Assembly (NCBI GenBank): GCA_030427385.1
Contig: JAUHWR010000001.1
Span: 434,001-498,000, forward strand
Direction of reading: 5' to 3'
Length of the DNA: 64,000 nucleotides
Source of the DNA: Alphaproteobacteria bacterium
GTDB lineage: Bacteria; Pseudomonadota; Alphaproteobacteria; Micavibrionales; Micavibrionaceae
The notes below the pieces were generated by a model. It was not told the DNA's origin and made no database searches. It saw nothing but the letters and a program-made list of their open reading frames with translations. Below, piece after piece: positions 54,569-64,000 of the stretch (position 1 is the stretch's first letter; each line of letters opens with the position of its first letter). The translations under genes were made by a program, and so were the position numbers.

Positions 54569-55340
54569 AATTTATTATAAGCAAAAATAGTAAAAGATGA
54601 AGAACATATATTTCCAGCGTGCGGCGTCCCATTATAAATAACGGATATTTTATCACGGTCTTTAATGTGCCATCTGATTTAAATTCCATCGGTTGAAATT
54701 GCATCAATGAAATGCTGAGGCATATCAGCATAATAAACATAAATGCGACATTCATGATTTCAAATTGATGAAATTCATACCACATTCCCAATGTATAGAC
54801 CGTGGCTGTTAACATCGAAAAGCCATAAATATGAAGGGGAGATAAGTTTTTGAGATTATTTTTATGACGCGCGATATAGCCGCACATTGCAAATAGAAAA
54901 CCAAGAGATCCATACTCCAGAATAAACATCGAGGGGATAGCAATAATGGCGCAGATGGTCAAAATACCGAATAATTTTTCAAAATCCTGTGTTGCTCGCA
55001 CCATCACATAATCCAGCAGGGCACGTATTAGCAGAAACGTAAAAATAATATTGAGAGGAAGAGCGCCATAGCCGTTTTGCATGTAAACGCTCCCTACCAA
55101 AAGGATTGTCCCCCATATCCAGAGCCTTAATTCCGATCTTTTATGAAGGGCGTAACCGATCAAAAAAAACCATACGGGCGCGGAAAGCCGGCCAATTAAA
55201 CGTAATTCCTGTATATCCTCATAGAAAAAATAGCCAATATGATCCACAAACATCGTTATTAAAGCGAATGTTTTTAACAAATCATACGATGTTATATTCT
55301 GTGAGATATCGCTGCGGAAAATATTAACGCGGAAGGTCAT
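54552..55340 (-). CDS. TraX-family membrane protein 2
   Basis: 262 residues, similar throughout to its neighbour: NITSYDLLKTFALITMFVDH, APVWFFLIGYA and a C-terminal RRTLEIYVLHLLLF. Multi-pass inner-membrane protein, possibly an acetyltransferase acting on surface proteins or glycans. It begins 11 bp downstream of priA's stop, same strand. The pair arose by tandem duplication. Confidence 0.82.
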   Translation of the reverse strand: MTFRVNIFRSDISQNITSYDLLKTFALITMFVDHIGYFFYEDIQELRLIGRLSAPVWFFLIGYALHKRSELRLWIWGTILLVGSVYMQNGYGALPLNIIFTFLLIRALLDYVMVRATQDFEKLFGILTICAIIAIPSMFILEYGSLGFLFAMCGYIARHKNNLKNLSPLHIYGFSMLTATVYTLGMWYEFHQFEIMNVAFMFIMLICLSISLMQFQPMEFKSDGTLKTVIKYPLFIMGRRTLEIYVLHLLLFLLIINYVSNS

Positions 55341-55351
55341 GGACTATATTT

Positions 55352-57553
55352 CTATAAAAAGCTTTGGGGGTCAATATCAACTGTCACTCGAACGGGGTTG
55401 GGGATCTCAACATGATTGAGCCAGTGTTTAAGCGTTTTTTGAATGTGCAGGTTTTTATCCGCAATTACCAATAAACGAAAGCGGTATTTATCACGCAAAC
55501 GTGACAAAGGCGCGGGGGCGGGGCCTAGTACTTGTAAAGCCTTATTATCAGGCGCGGCCATGGCAATTTGTCTGGCAGTATGAACAGTTTGTGCCTCGTT
55601 TGCACCGCTGACGATGAGGGAGGCAAGGCGGCTGAAGGGCGGCATGTGTCCATGTTGGCGCGCCTCGGCTTCTGCTTTTAAAAATTGATCGCGCGCCCCC
55701 GCCGCCAGTGCTTGGATAACCGGATTGTCCGGCATCCATGTTTGGATAAAAACTTGTCCGGCTTGCTGGTCTTCTTTGGCCTCACGTCCGGCGCGTCCTG
55801 CGACTTGATGCAATAAATGATATGTTTTTTCCATGGCGCGCAGATCGCCCCCCTCTAATCCCAAATCGGCATCAACAACCCCGACACAGGTCAGTTTGGG
55901 AAAGTGGTGACCTTTGGCAATAATCTGTGTGCCAATAATGATGTCAACTTCATTATTTCTAATGCGATCAAGGGTTTGTTGCAGGGATCCTGTATCTTCA
56001 TTTAAATCGCTGGCAAGAACTTCGATACGATTATTAGGAAAGTATTCCTTAACCTCTTCTGCTATTCTCTCAACCCCGGGGCCGCATGGCGCAAGGCTGT
56101 CATGCTCGCCGCAATTGGAGCACGTATCGATCATTTTATTTTGATGCCCACAGTGATGACATAACAGCACATTTTTAAATTTATGCATCGTTAACCAAGC
56201 AGAGCAGCTGGGGCATTCATATCGATGTCCGCAAGAACGGCATAGTGTGAGCGGCGCATATCCGCGCCTGTTAAGGAATAATAACCCCTGTTCGTTTTTA
56301 CTCAAGGAGTATTCCAAAGCGCCTTTCAGTGGCTCTGAAATAAAATGCTGTGCGCCATCTGGTTTGTGGACTTTCATATCAACAATATGAATATCGGGCA
56401 TATGGGCATCACCGAAACGTTGCGGAATTTTTAAATGATGATAGCGTCCCTCCCAAGCATTGATCATCGTTTCCAAAGATGGGGTCGCAGAAACGAGGCA
56501 TATAGGAATATTTTCCAAATGCGCGCGATACACCGCCATGTCCCGCGCATGGTAAATTACCTGATCCTCTTGTTTATAGGCGGGGTCGTGCTCCTCATCA
56601 ATAATGATTAATCCAAGTGCCTGATAGGGGAGGAATAGGGCAGAGCGCGCACCCACAATGACTTTTGTTTCCCCGCAAGCTACGCCGCGCCATGTTTTTC
56701 TGCGCTGTGCAGGTGTAAGTGCGGAGTGCCATAAAGCAGGCGCGCAGCCGAAGCGTTTTTTAAATCGGTCAAGAAATGCATTTGAAAGGGCAATTTCAGG
56801 AAGCAGTATAAGCACTTGTTTTTCTTGTTTTAATACCTCTGCAACGGCCTCAAAATAAACTTCGGTTTTCCCTGATCCTGTCACCCCGTCAAGCAAAGCG
56901 CATGAGTAGGATTTTTTTCTTATGCTGTTGATTAATGCCTGCGCGGCGTCATTCTGTTCTTTGGATAATCCATAACTCGCCAAAGTTGGATTGGGATGGG
57001 AGCAAGGCGCAGGGGATATCATAGTCACCTGCTCAAGAATATCATGTTTAACCAGTGTCTTAATCGGGCTGGCGGTAATGCCCAGAGCATGTGTAATTTG
57101 CGCCGCGCTACGTGGTTGTTTTCTATCAAGCAGCGTTAAGATATCTGCGCCTACGGCGGAAACGTCCTCTTTCTTTTCTTTAATTTGGTATCCGGTTATT
57201 CCTTTTTCCGGCTCAAATGCGCTGGGCGCGGACAAACTCATTTTTAAAACGGCGCCCAAGGGGGAAAGGGTATATGATGCCACGCGCTCTATAAATTCGA
57301 TATGTGTGCGGGGAAGGGGCGGTAGATCATAAATATCCAAAATTTCTTTCAACTTTTTGGTATCTGATGCCGGTTCATGCCCCCAGACAACGCCGAAAAC
57401 TTTCCTATTATTCAACGGTATCTGCACATATGTGCCAATTTCCGGCACAGCACAGCGTTCTGGCAAAGCATAGCTATAGGCCTTTTCGATAAAAGTCGCC
57501 GGTAAAACCGAAACGACTTTCCGCTCTTGCAAAAAAAAGTCAGGGGTGGTCAT
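55352..57553 (-). CDS. priA: Primosomal replication protein N' (PriA helicase)
   Basis: 733 residues, usual size. Restarts stalled forks by loading the replisome. N-terminal DNA-binding part, Walker A DGVTGSGKTEVYFE, DEEHDPAYKQ box, and the paired zinc fingers CRSCGHRYECPSCS and CHHCGHQNKMIDTCSNCG between helicase lobes. First gene of a run with the two TraX genes and divergent from fsa. Confidence 0.95.
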   Translation of the reverse strand: MTTPDFFLQERKVVSVLPATFIEKAYSYALPERCAVPEIGTYVQIPLNNRKVFGVVWGHEPASDTKKLKEILDIYDLPPLPRTHIEFIERVASYTLSPLGAVLKMSLSAPSAFEPEKGITGYQIKEKKEDVSAVGADILTLLDRKQPRSAAQITHALGITASPIKTLVKHDILEQVTMISPAPCSHPNPTLASYGLSKEQNDAAQALINSIRKKSYSCALLDGVTGSGKTEVYFEAVAEVLKQEKQVLILLPEIALSNAFLDRFKKRFGCAPALWHSALTPAQRRKTWRGVACGETKVIVGARSALFLPYQALGLIIIDEEHDPAYKQEDQVIYHARDMAVYRAHLENIPICLVSATPSLETMINAWEGRYHHLKIPQRFGDAHMPDIHIVDMKVHKPDGAQHFISEPLKGALEYSLSKNEQGLLFLNRRGYAPLTLCRSCGHRYECPSCSAWLTMHKFKNVLLCHHCGHQNKMIDTCSNCGEHDSLAPCGPGVERIAEEVKEYFPNNRIEVLASDLNEDTGSLQQTLDRIRNNEVDIIIGTQIIAKGHHFPKLTCVGVVDADLGLEGGDLRAMEKTYHLLHQVAGRAGREAKEDQQAGQVFIQTWMPDNPVIQALAAGARDQFLKAEAEARQHGHMPPFSRLASLIVSGANEAQTVHTARQIAMAAPDNKALQVLGPAPAPLSRLRDKYRFRLLVIADKNLHIQKTLKHWLNHVEIPNPVRVTVDIDPQSFL

Positions 57554-57588
57554 ATACAGCAGAATAACGAAAGAATAAGGACAAACCT

Positions 57589-58242
57589 ATGAAATTTTTT
57601 GCGGATACATCCAATATTGACGATATCAAAGATCTTGATGGCTTGGGACTTTTGGACGGCGTAACCACCAATCCAAGCATTATTGCCAAGAGCGGGCGCG
57701 AATTTATCCCCTTAATCGAAGAGATTTGCAAAATTGTGACCGGTCCTGTCAGCGCGGAAGTCGCGGCAACTGATTATGAAACCATGATAAAGGAAGGCGA
57801 AAAGCTAGCAGGGCTTGCCGATAATATTGCTGTCAAAGTTCCCTTAACCGAGGCGGGACTTCGCGTATGTAAGGCTCTCTCCGATAATGGAACTATGGTG
57901 AATGTAACACTTTGTTTTACATCCGGTCAGGCGCTATTGGCAGCAAAAGCAGGTGCCACGTTTATTTCCCCCTTTGTTGGTCGCCTTGATGATTTATGCC
58001 AAAGCGGAATGGAATTAATTGAGGATATCGTCGGTATCTATGATAATTACGGGTTTGAAACCGAGGTGCTGGTCGCATCCGTGCGTAATCCGATGCATAT
58101 CATCGATAGTGCACGTATCGGCGCGGACGTTGTCACATGCCCCCCATCTGTTATAAAACAGCTTTATAATCACCCTTTAACTGATAAAGGTTTGGCGGCA
58201 TTTGTTGAAGATTGGAAAAAAACGGGTCAAAGTATTTTATAA
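57589..58242 (+). CDS. fsa: Transaldolase/fructose-6-phosphate aldolase (TalC/Fsa)
   Basis: 217 residues, the short transaldolase type. Schiff-base Lys in NIAVKVPLT (about residue 84), [14 protein letters not shown] at the N-terminus and [11 protein letters not shown]. Acts in pentose-phosphate or fructose-6-phosphate interconversion. In many alphaproteobacteria fsa neighbours priA, as here. Whether it is a transaldolase or an aldolase cannot be told from sequence. Confidence 0.92.
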   Translation: MKFFADTSNIDDIKDLDGLGLLDGVTTNPSIIAKSGREFIPLIEEICKIVTGPVSAEVAATDYETMIKEGEKLAGLADNIAVKVPLTEAGLRVCKALSDNGTMVNVTLCFTSGQALLAAKAGATFISPFVGRLDDLCQSGMELIEDIVGIYDNYGFETEVLVASVRNPMHIIDSARIGADVVTCPPSVIKQLYNHPLTDKGLAAFVEDWKKTGQSIL

Positions 58243-58302
58243 GTTCAACTTTAGGCTATTTTTTGATATAATTGCTGTTCAATTTTAGAATGTACATAAA
58301 AT

Positions 58303-58503
58303 ATGGATGATGAAGAGCAGCTTCGTGAAATTCTGATAGAGCGCGAAGAAGAACATAGAGATTTGGATGAGACAATTTCCCGGTTGATGGAAACCCCGCC
58401 GGTTAATTTCCTGCAATTACAACGTTTGAAAAAACGTAAATTACAGCTTAAAGATGAAATCTCTAAACTCAAGAGCTCGCTTTTGCCGGATATTATTGCA
58501 TGA
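58303..58503 (+). CDS. YdcH/DUF465 small protein
   Basis: 66 residues, almost entirely charged helical coiled coil ([40 protein letters not shown]). Matches YdcH, a small protein of unknown function often beside purE in alphaproteobacteria. Overlaps purE by 4 bp (ATGA). Confidence 0.85.
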   Translation: MDDEEQLREILIEREEEHRDLDETISRLMETPPVNFLQLQRLKKRKLQLKDEISKLKSSLLPDIIA

Positions 58504-58988
58504 ATGACGCCTCTCCCCTCATCTCCATCATTATGGGCTCGCAATCGGATTGGCCAACATTTCAACATGCGGCGGATATATTGGATGCTTTAAACGTCTC
58601 TTATGAAACGCGGATTGTGTCGGCGCATCGCACGCCGGATCGTATGGTTGAGTTTGCTAAAAAGGCAAAGGCGCGTGGAATTAAAGTCATTATAGCCGGC
58701 GCAGGCGGCGCGGCGCATTTGCCGGGAATGGTCGCCAGCATGACTACGCTTCCAGTGTTAGGAGTTCCGATCGAAAGTAAAGCTCTGAAGGGGATGGATA
58801 GTTTATTATCCATCGTACAAATGCCGGGGGGGATCCCCGTCGGTACATTGGCCATTGGAACTGCGGGTGCCAAAAATGCGGCGCTTTTGGCGGCCGCTAT
58901 TTTGGGGTTAAGCCATGAAGATATTGCCTCATCTTTAGAAAAATGGCGGCAGGAACTAACGGACAGCGTTGCTGACTGTCCCGTTTAA
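58500..58988 (+). CDS. purE: N5-carboxyaminoimidazole ribonucleotide mutase
   Basis: 162 residues, class I PurE. Converts N5-CAIR to CAIR in purine synthesis. Motifs [25 protein letters not shown] (catalytic His), [13 protein letters not shown]. The gene that usually follows, purK (N5-CAIR synthetase), is absent here; a RimK-like gene lies downstream on the other strand, with a 4-bp overlap. Confidence 0.95.
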   Translation: MNDASPLISIIMGSQSDWPTFQHAADILDALNVSYETRIVSAHRTPDRMVEFAKKAKARGIKVIIAGAGGAAHLPGMVASMTTLPVLGVPIESKALKGMDSLLSIVQMPGGIPVGTLAIGTAGAKNAALLAAAILGLSHEDIASSLEKWRQELTDSVADCPV

Positions 58989-59956
58989 TTGGTGGAAACG
59001 ACCTGCGCCGGAATATCAATATCACCTGTATTTAGTACTTCTTTTTGAGCCGATATTCCAAGGCGTCTTTGCATCGCCTCAAAAATGGTGCGCGGAATAT
59101 TCTCTCCCGTGGCTTGTTCTAACCCTTTAAATCCGGGGAATGTGTTCGCCTCGCAAATGGTATATCCTTCTTCAGAGAATAATAAATCCACGCCGGAAAC
59201 ATCGATGTTCAAAATTTCCGATGTACGAATCGCCAGATCAATTGCTTCGGCATCTGGCTCAAATAATTGGACTGATCCGCCCTTGGAGTAATTTGCTTTA
59301 AAATCGCCTTCTTTGGCGCGGCGTTCCATGGCGGCAACCACATGCCCATCCACAACAAATAGACGTAAATCACGACCTTTGCTGAAGGAAATAAATTTCT
59401 GGAAGATAAGCTGTATATTCGGATTGGTTTCTTCGATCAAATTCATCAAATCTGAGAACGCATTTTGATGCTCAATTAAGAATACGCCTGACCCGTTCGA
59501 TCCCAGGCGCGTTTTTACCACAACCGGAAAGCCTACGGTCTCTTCTACCAATTTTAAATCAACGGGGAATTTGGCAAGAAGGGTGGTCGGTGTCGGTAAT
59601 CCCGCCCGCGCCAAAATTTGATGCGTATGCAGCTTATCCCCAACCTTTTCAATGGTTTGTTCCGGATTAAAGACAGGCACGCCTTGCTGGCGTAATTGGC
59701 GTATAACCGCAAAGGAGAAAAAATTTCGGTCATTTTCTGAAAGATAGGGCAGTACAAAATCAGGCAACTTTTTATGCTGCCCATTGACCAGAATTGAATC
59801 CTTATGTTCATCACTGATCAACAGGTCAAACTCCTGTGGGCGGATAACTTCAATATTAATGCCCATTTTCGGGGCTTCCGCAATCATGCGTCGCACTTCA
59901 AATGCCAGATCAACAGAAGATTCAATGTCTTCTCCGTATAAAATCCACACGTTCAT
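58985..59956 (-). CDS. RimK-like ATP-grasp ligase
   Basis: 323 residues. ATP-grasp fold with [17 protein letters not shown], a Lys/Arg-rich acceptor region and the Mg-binding [18 protein letters not shown] near the end. RimK-type enzymes ligate amino acids such as glutamate to proteins or small substrates; this one's substrate is unknown. It ends convergently on purE. A hairpin (59966-59983) precedes its start. Confidence 0.82.
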   Translation of the reverse strand: MNVWILYGEDIESSVDLAFEVRRMIAEAPKMGINIEVIRPQEFDLLISDEHKDSILVNGQHKKLPDFVLPYLSENDRNFFSFAVIRQLRQQGVPVFNPEQTIEKVGDKLHTHQILARAGLPTPTTLLAKFPVDLKLVEETVGFPVVVKTRLGSNGSGVFLIEHQNAFSDLMNLIEETNPNIQLIFQKFISFSKGRDLRLFVVDGHVVAAMERRAKEGDFKANYSKGGSVQLFEPDAEAIDLAIRTSEILNIDVSGVDLLFSEEGYTICEANTFPGFKGLEQATGENIPRTIFEAMQRRLGISAQKEVLNTGDIDIPAQVVSTN

Positions 59957-59965
59957 AGCTTAACA

Positions 59966-59983
59966 CAGAGCCTTCCGGCTCTG
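59966..59983 (-). terminator. Hairpin between degP and the ATP-grasp gene
   Basis: CAGAGCC-TTCC-GGCTCTG, 7-bp perfect stem. On the minus strand it lies after degP and just before the ATP-grasp start; with no strong T-run, it may be a terminator for hflK-hflC-degP or a leader structure. Confidence 0.45.
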
Positions 59984-60043
59984 CCTTTCTTATCTGTTAT
60001 TATAGTTGGTAGCTTATCATAGTTTGAAATATCGCAGATAATC

Positions 60044-61585
60044 TTACTTAGATGTCTTTGATTTTTCGTCCTTTTTGCTAAGTTTTATGGCTGTAAAACG
60101 GACGCTTCCTTGGTTATTCAAAAGAAGCAACACGGATCCTTTTCCATCTTTTTCTGCTTGTGCAATCGCCGTGGAGACATCCTTCAAAGATTCCACTTTT
60201 TTCTGGTTAATTTCCACAACAATATCGCCTGGCATTAAGCCTTTTTCCGCCGCTTCTGACAGATTATCAACCTGAGTGATAACAAGACCTTCGACAGAGT
60301 CCGGCACAGCATATTGCTCACGCGTCAGTTTTGACATGGGTGACAGGCTGATCCCTAACTCTGATACTTTTTCATCTTTCACGCTTGGGGGTACATTGTC
60401 ATTTGCGGCATTGTCGATTAATCCATCTTCTTCCGCTTTTTCCAACTCACCAACACTCACGGATTTTGTTATTTTTTCTCCGTTGCGCCAAATGACGATG
60501 GGAACTTCTGTGTCAATTTTGGTTTCCGCAACAATGCGGGGAAGTTGGCGCATTTCATCTACGCGCTGGTTATTAAATTCAACAATCACATCGCCTGCTT
60601 GTAACTCGGCTTTGCCTGCCGGGCTGTTCTCATTCACACTGGCAACCAAGGCGCCATGCGCCGAGTCCATTGATAGGCTTTCGGCAATTTCATCAGTAAC
60701 GGTTTGGATTTTTACGCCAAGCCAGCCGCGACGTGTGCGACCATATTCAATGATTTGCTTAATCACCGGATCCGCAAGAGAGGAGGGGATAGCAAATCCA
60801 ATCCCTACAGAGCCGCCGGAGGGAGAGAATATAGCGGTATTAATGCCAATCACTTCGCCCTGAAGGTTAAACATTGGGCCACCTGAATTTCCTCTATTGA
60901 TCGAGGCATCGGTTTGGATGAAGTCATCATAAGGCCCGGAATTAATATCACGCTGCCTTGCGGAAACAATTCCCGCTGTGACGGTGCCGCCCAAACCAAA
61001 CGGATTGCCGATGGCAACAACCCAGTCACCAACGCGCATAACATCACTGTCGCCAAATTTAACGGCATGTAGCTTTTTCTTTGTATTGACTTTTAATACA
61101 GCGATGTCGGTTTTATCATCCATGCCAATCACATCGGCGGTTAATGTCGTGTCATCATGCAATGTCACGCGCACTTCTTCGGCATCGCGAATAACGTGGT
61201 TATTGGTGATGATATATCCGTTTTCGGCATCAATGATAAATCCTGATCCCAAAGAAGCCGGCGGTATTTGCGGTGTATTCTGTCCGCCGCGGCGATTTAA
61301 AAATTCTTCAAAAAAATCTTCAAAAGGAGAGCCGGGGGGAAGCTGTGGTAATTCCGGCAGATCTTCGCGTGCCTCAACTTTTTGAGTGGAGGAAATATTG
61401 ACAACAGAAGGCAAAAGTATTTCTGCCAGATCGGCAAAACTCTCCGGTGCATGATTTTTTATAATGGCATTATTGGCATTTTCATCTTTTCTACCAAATA
61501 ACTGGGCATTGGCAGGTCCTGATATAGCTACAAACAGCATAGAAAGCGAGAGGGCAGACGATAAGAACAAATTATTTGTGCGCAT
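60044..61585 (-). CDS. degP: DegP/HtrA-type periplasmic serine protease
   Basis: 513 residues from the ATG at 61585, 9 bp after AAAGG; an ATG at 61594 lies too close to that site. Signal peptide about 1-28, then the trypsin-like domain: His in TNNHVIRDAEEV, Asp in DKTDIAVLKV and Ser in NRGNSGGPMFN. Two PDZ domains follow (about 300-380 and 410-500). Degrades and refolds misfolded envelope proteins. Last gene of hflK-hflC-degP. Confidence 0.94.
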   Translation of the reverse strand: MRTNNLFLSSALSLSMLFVAISGPANAQLFGRKDENANNAIIKNHAPESFADLAEILLPSVVNISSTQKVEAREDLPELPQLPPGSPFEDFFEEFLNRRGGQNTPQIPPASLGSGFIIDAENGYIITNNHVIRDAEEVRVTLHDDTTLTADVIGMDDKTDIAVLKVNTKKKLHAVKFGDSDVMRVGDWVVAIGNPFGLGGTVTAGIVSARQRDINSGPYDDFIQTDASINRGNSGGPMFNLQGEVIGINTAIFSPSGGSVGIGFAIPSSLADPVIKQIIEYGRTRRGWLGVKIQTVTDEIAESLSMDSAHGALVASVNENSPAGKAELQAGDVIVEFNNQRVDEMRQLPRIVAETKIDTEVPIVIWRNGEKITKSVSVGELEKAEEDGLIDNAANDNVPPSVKDEKVSELGISLSPMSKLTREQYAVPDSVEGLVITQVDNLSEAAEKGLMPGDIVVEINQKKVESLKDVSTAIAQAEKDGKGSVLLLLNNQGSVRFTAIKLSKKDEKSKTSK

Positions 61586-61637
61586 AAGAGACATCCTTTT
61601 CTAAAATGTATAAAGCTAAAATAATATATTTAGCAGG

Positions 61638-62633
61638 CTAGTCAACACTACCGAAATAGTCAAAGAATTCACTGTTCGGATTGATGACCAATGTGGTTTC
61701 AGGATTCGCCAAGGCATTTTTATAGGCCTCAGTAGAGCGATAGAAAGAATAGAATTCTTTATCTTGATTGAAAGCTTTGGCATATGTCTGGATGGCTGTT
61801 TTATCGCCTTCACCGCGAATGATCTCTGCATCACGACGCGCTTCTGCCAATAAAACATCACGTTCCTTATTTGCTGTTGAACGAATTTCAAGAGAACGCT
61901 CCTCGCCTTTGGCGCGTGTCTCTGTGGCGCGTTCTTGCAATTCTGAAATCATGCGTCGTACCGTGGATGTTCTCAAGTCAGAGGTTAAGTCGGCGCGAAC
62001 AATGCGCACATCGACAATCTTAATACCCAATTGGTCGGCCTGTGTTTTTCTGTTCACTCGCATCATAATATTATTCATGACAGTTGTTCTCTCCGATGAG
62101 AGCAATTCTTTCAGGCTGGTTTTACCAAGAACGGTTCTGGTGGCATCATTTAAAATATTTTCCAAACGGCTATTCGCCTGATCAATCGTGCGTAGTGTTT
62201 TCAGGAATTGCAGAGGATCAATAATGTTATAACGAGCAAAGGTATCAACAATAATCGGCTCACCGCTAACATTCTGTAGGGTGCCATCATCATCCGCATT
62301 TTCACTTTGGTCTGTTTCAGACTCGTCATCGCTATTTCTTACGCTGCCATCATTGTTGATGTTCATGCTGGCGCTGGCAATAACTACCTGTGCAGAGGGG
62401 GGATCAACGGACAAAATGCGACGATCAAAATAACGAACGGTATGAATAAAGGGGATTTTGAAATGAATGCCGGGTTTTTTAATGAAGCTGCTCGGATCAT
62501 TTTCATTCCCGTCAGGGCGACCTAAAAATAACAAAATGGCTTGCTGGCGTTGATCAACGATGTAAAACGCTTGGGTCGCTGCAATAATTAAGGCTGCCAG
62601 GACAACAAATAGAATAGTAAATTTGGTTTGCAT
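61638..62633 (-). CDS. hflC: HflC (SPFH-domain FtsH modulator)
   Basis: 331 residues. N-terminal transmembrane anchor (about 5-25), then SPFH domain (VDQRQQAILLFLGRP, FHFKIPFIHTVRYFDRRIL-type segment) and a C-terminal coiled coil. With HflK it forms the large membrane complex that controls FtsH. An acidic low-complexity insertion of about 39 residues (about 86-124) splits the SPFH domain. Begins 2 bp after hflK. Confidence 0.93.
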   Translation of the reverse strand: MQTKFTILFVVLAALIIAATQAFYIVDQRQQAILLFLGRPDGNENDPSSFIKKPGIHFKIPFIHTVRYFDRRILSVDPPSAQVVIASASMNINNDGSVRNSDDESETDQSENADDDGTLQNVSGEPIIVDTFARYNIIDPLQFLKTLRTIDQANSRLENILNDATRTVLGKTSLKELLSSERTTVMNNIMMRVNRKTQADQLGIKIVDVRIVRADLTSDLRTSTVRRMISELQERATETRAKGEERSLEIRSTANKERDVLLAEARRDAEIIRGEGDKTAIQTYAKAFNQDKEFYSFYRSTEAYKNALANPETTLVINPNSEFFDYFGSVD

Positions 62634-62635
62634 CG

Positions 62636-63814
62636 TTACTTCTTCGCTTGTGTTTGATTTTGTTTAGTCAGTTCATTTAAAGACAGATAGGGGACAGTGC
62701 CTTGCCCGCCTCCAGTTGCTTGCTTATCCAGAATAATTTTATTCGCGTTTTTAAGCACATTTTCCATGGTCTCCAGATAAATACGTTTTTTCGTGACGTC
62801 TTCACCGGTGCGATAGGCTTCAAGGACGGAATTAAAACGATCCGCATCACCTGTGGCTTGCGCCACTTTCGATTCTTTATAGGCCTGCGCCTGTTGTTTC
62901 ATCTGAATCGCTTCACCACGCGCCTTTGGCAAAATATCTTCGCGATAGGCCTGTGCTTGGTTTTGAATATCCTCGGCATCCTGTTTTGCGGATTGTACAT
63001 CCTGGAATGCATTTTGAACTTCGGGGTGAACTTCGGCTTTTTCAATCAGTATTTGTGAAATATTGACGCCGGAATTGTAATCATCCAGATTTTTCTGAAT
63101 GATTTCTTTCGTGCGAGCACCAATTTCATCACGGGCGCGGGTAATGATCGGGAACATGTTATTTTGACCGACCACTTCACGAATGGCACTTTCGGCAACT
63201 TTCTTAATGGTATTTTCCTGATCTTCTATATTAAACAGGAAATCTTCGGCGGAATGGATATTCCATAGAACCACTAAATCGACATCCACAATATTACGAT
63301 CAGATGTCAGCATTAAGCTCTCTTCCGGAATATCGCGCTTAGCCCCTGTGGATCTGCCGGACGTAAAGCGTGAAGACATGCCACCATCTGAATAGCCAAT
63401 GCTCAAACGTCTGAATTCTTCTACATTTAAAACGGTGTTTTTTTCAATGGGCCACGGGAATCGGTAGCCGATACCTTCTTGTAATTGCGTACGGTTATAT
63501 TGACCAAAACGCTGAATAACCGCCTGTTCACCGGGCTGCACTATAAATAATCCCGTTGCCAGCCACAGCAGAACTAGAACAATAAATCCCAGTAGGAATA
63601 CTTTTCCGCCGCCAAAGCCTGTCGGCATAAAATCATTCATATTTTCACGCGCTCTGCGGATGATATCATCAAAATCCGGCGGTTCCCCGCCTGAGCCGCG
63701 CCCGCCGCCGCTTTGCTTCCAAGGGCCGCGATCAGGGGTATTATTATTTCCTGCATTCCCCCACGGATTGCGCCGCTTTTTTCCGTTATCACCAGAATTA
63801 TCGTCCCAAGCCAT
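62636..63814 (-). CDS. hflK: HflK (SPFH-domain FtsH modulator)
   Basis: 392 residues. A Gly/Asn/Pro-rich cytoplasmic N-terminus (about 1-65), one transmembrane segment (VFLLGFIVLVLLWLATGLF), then the SPFH domain (VQPGEQAVIQRFGQY ... DIPEESLMLTSDRNIVDVD) and coiled coil. Partner of HflC. First gene of the operon, divergent from the partial gene at the right edge. Confidence 0.95.
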   Translation of the reverse strand: MAWDDNSGDNGKKRRNPWGNAGNNNTPDRGPWKQSGGGRGSGGEPPDFDDIIRRARENMNDFMPTGFGGGKVFLLGFIVLVLLWLATGLFIVQPGEQAVIQRFGQYNRTQLQEGIGYRFPWPIEKNTVLNVEEFRRLSIGYSDGGMSSRFTSGRSTGAKRDIPEESLMLTSDRNIVDVDLVVLWNIHSAEDFLFNIEDQENTIKKVAESAIREVVGQNNMFPIITRARDEIGARTKEIIQKNLDDYNSGVNISQILIEKAEVHPEVQNAFQDVQSAKQDAEDIQNQAQAYREDILPKARGEAIQMKQQAQAYKESKVAQATGDADRFNSVLEAYRTGEDVTKKRIYLETMENVLKNANKIILDKQATGGGQGTVPYLSLNELTKQNQTQAKK

Positions 63815-63889
63815 TTCTTTTCTTTCGATGTCCCGTTATATGAAGTATTTAAGGTAACATATCGAAACCACGAAGAAAGGCAAGAGAAG

Positions 63890-64000
63890 TTGGTCAATAA
63901 GGATGATATTTTTGAGGCATTAAAACCGCTCGGCTTAACACCCGATGATATTGGCGGTCTGCATATCACCGACTTCGGGCAGGTGCAATTTACCATTGAG
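63890..64000 (+). CDS. Mrp/ApbC-like P-loop ATPase, N-terminus only
   Basis: The window ends 37 codons in. From a TTG at 63890 the frame reads VNKDDIFEALKPLG, then GLHITDFGQVQFTIE, which resembles the N-terminal Mrp (DUF59-like) domain; an Mrp Fe-S carrier gene next to hflK would be usual in alphaproteobacteria. There is no in-frame ATG. Confidence 0.5.
   Translation, partial: MVNKDDIFEALKPLGLTPDDIGGLHITDFGQVQFTIE

Noticed and set aside
58251-58568. Minus-strand ORF opposite YdcH and purE
   Set aside because: It is a shadow of the YdcH gene, whose coiled-coil sequence and ATGA overlap with purE are convincing.

Overview
The window looks like a chromosomal segment of an alphaproteobacterium of moderate to low GC. 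The evidence is the neighbourhoods ribF / dgt-erpA-xth, DUF484, parC, recO, ldtD-mepK-like, ilvD, lpxA-lpxI, hom, priA, fsa, YdcH-purE and hflK-hflC-degP, all with alphaproteobacterial-type proteins. I cannot name the species. The chromosome runs from the initiator tRNA at 33732-33808 to the right edge. The left half is accessory DNA.

Layout. (A) 1-10436, minus strand: a copper/silver resistance operon. In transcription order it encodes a small exported protein, a CusB-type adaptor with two metal-binding domains, a CusA-type RND pump, a DUF2231-like membrane protein with a His-rich tail, an outer-membrane efflux lipoprotein, an APC-family permease and a Cu+-ATPase cut by the window edge. (B) 10589-13721, plus strand: excisionase-like HTH, AAA_13/RloC-like ATPase with a zinc-hook CxxC, and a membrane-anchored partner. 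This is a candidate defence operon. (C) 13772-16717, minus strand: an overlapping EcoRII-type restriction-modification set (methyltransferase with N-terminal HTH, Vsr, EcoRII-like endonuclease), preceded by a palindrome-rich regulatory region. (D) 17745-22535, minus strand: integrase, unknown protein, two AlpA/excisionase-like HTH proteins, a small protein and a TOPRIM-AAA replication protein, followed by an iteron-like GCAGAT cluster. This is the core of a first integrative, satellite-like element.

(E) 22799-33777: a second, AT-richer integrative element bounded by a perfect 49-bp direct repeat of the 3' part of tRNA-fMet. It carries an HNH nuclease, a P4-type integrase, unknown proteins, an AlpA-like HTH, a split primase-helicase (CHC2 ORF plus TOPRIM/AAA ORF) and a very large KAP-family P-loop NTPase next to the tRNA. 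Elements D and E therefore sit in tandem on the same tRNA gene, with their integrases facing away from the shared internal att copy. Both have the same logic: integrase, AlpA-like switch, autonomous primase-helicase and apparent anti-phage cargo, with no virion genes. That organisation resembles phage satellites (P4/PICI-like) or defence islands.

(F) 33983-64000: ordinary chromosomal genes for FAD synthesis, nucleotide pool control, Fe-S assembly, repair, topoisomerase IV, peptidoglycan remodelling, branched-chain amino acids, lipid A, threonine/methionine precursors, replication restart, purines and membrane proteostasis. Oddities include tandem TraX-like genes, an acidic insertion in HflC, a homoserine dehydrogenase too short for the usual ACT domain, and purE and lpxA-lpxI without their usual partners.
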